From an uncultured Eubacteriales bacterium (GTDB taxonomy: Bacteria; Bacillota; Clostridia; Oscillospirales; Acutalibacteraceae): a stretch of DNA of 21,592 nucleotides. The position numbers and the translations under genes are program-made. The stretch is from NCBI GenBank assembly GCA_910580045.1, contig CAJTXF010000014.1, positions 1 through 21,592 of the forward strand, in the 5' to 3' direction. Shown one piece after another: positions 21,228 to 21,592 of this stretch; position 1 is the first letter of the stretch, and each line of letters opens with the position of its first letter. The notes below the pieces were generated by a model. The model saw only the letters and a list, made by a program, of their open reading frames with translations. It was not told the origin of the DNA and made no database searches.

Positions 21228-21551
21228 ATGAAAAACAAACTGGAATGCTCTGTCACGTCCTGCCGCCATAATGTGAACAGCCTCTGCGATTTGCCCAGCA
21301 TCAAGGTGGAGGGCCCCGGCGCCTCCTGCAGCGACCAGACCTGCTGCGAGTCCTATGAGGAGCGCAGCGGCTCTGCCTCCAACTCTGTGGGCTCCTATGC
21401 CTCCCCGGACACCTCCATTGACTGCAAAGCCCAGAACTGCACCTATAACCACAACTGCAAGTGTGAGGCTGAGTGTGTGTGCGTGGGCTGCTGCTGCCAG
21501 GATGTGACCAGCAAAAGCGGCACAGAGTGCTGCACCTTCCGCCAGGGCTGA
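21228..21551 (+). CDS. DUF1540 protein with two cysteine-rich domains
   Basis: The 107-residue protein holds two DUF1540-type segments. The first (about 5-42) reads LECSVTSCRHN, then CDLPSIKVEG and CSDQTCCESY; the second (about 63-105) reads IDCKAQNCTYNHNCKCEA and ends TECCTF. A Ser-rich linker joins them. The spacing of the cysteines suggests metal binding, and the family is common in spore-forming Firmicutes, but its role is unknown. It has no signal peptide. GAGG lies 9 bases before the ATG. It follows the exporter terminator and is probably transcribed on its own; no clear promoter is visible. Confidence 0.9.
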   Translation: MKNKLECSVTSCRHNVNSLCDLPSIKVEGPGASCSDQTCCESYEERSGSASNSVGSYASPDTSIDCKAQNCTYNHNCKCEAECVCVGCCCQDVTSKSGTECCTFRQG

Positions 21552-21592
21552 GGCCTTTGGCTTCCTGAAATTCCTCACGGAGCGGGGGGGGG
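21552..21592. other. Window end with G-run
   Basis: After the DUF1540 stop there are 41 bases without a gene, ending in nine consecutive G. A G homopolymer at the very end can be a real feature or a sequencing and assembly artefact at a contig end. Confidence 0.5.

Noticed and set aside
1..21592. CRISPR array, tRNA, rRNA or complete transposase
   Set aside because: I found no regularly spaced direct repeats, no tRNA cloverleaf that I could support, no rRNA and no transposase motif in any frame.

Overview
The window is about 21.6 kb of GC-rich DNA with strong G/C bias at third codon positions, canonical sigma-A promoters (TTGACA, 17 bp, TATAAT), strong GGAGG-type ribosome binding sites and a Firmicutes gene set: ThiT under a TPP riboswitch, a DUF1540 protein, and a BmrCD-type heterodimeric ABC exporter. 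This suggests a high-GC clostridium, probably an Oscillospiraceae-like gut bacterium. That placement is inferred from gene content and style; no rRNA or other taxonomic marker is present. The sequence begins inside a dispersed repeat and ends in a run of nine G, so it may be a whole contig that broke at a repeat.

Layout. 1-102 is a repeat whose inverted copy lies at 8899-9000. 129-4103 (minus) is a tightly packed operon: a CtpE-like P-type ATPase, a small four-helix membrane protein and an MFS transporter. A divergent, consensus-perfect promoter then drives an intracellular RICIN-domain protein with a low-complexity basic tail (4446-5132). It converges on an M23 peptidase (5193-6218, minus), whose upstream region carries a 172-bp MITE-like element. 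6757-8886 (plus) holds a long PRPP synthetase, a small unknown protein and serine O-acetyltransferase CysE. A gene-free, hairpin-rich tract of about 810 bp (8887-9698) separates cysE from cysS. cysS leads a compact operon with a gamma-glutamylcyclotransferase-like protein, a TIM-barrel isomerase/epimerase and a Gfo/Idh/MocA oxidoreductase, closed by a strong bidirectional terminator and a compound palindrome.

The right half holds a hemolysin III/PAQR membrane protein (minus), a TPP riboswitch with terminator controlling thiT, and an AraC-type regulator with a GyrI-like domain that converges on thiT, sharing a CTAG at their stop codons. Then come a possible gene remnant and a drug-exporter operon. 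The operon has a consensus promoter, a leader of about 180 nt with several hairpins, a degenerate-site ABC half-transporter, a GNAT acetyltransferase, and the catalytic-site ABC half-transporter. A small cysteine-rich DUF1540 protein follows the operon terminator.

How the genes work together. cysE and cysS connect cysteine synthesis to charging of tRNA-Cys. The riboswitch and thiT form a self-contained thiamine-uptake unit. The two ABC proteins have complementary defects (Walker B Asp in one, degenerate signature in the other), so they should form one asymmetric exporter, and the acetyltransferase between them may modify a related compound. I found no complete new defence or biosynthetic system. 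The least explained parts are the structured exporter leader, the repeat-rich tract that splits cysE from cysS, and the RICIN/basic-tail protein.
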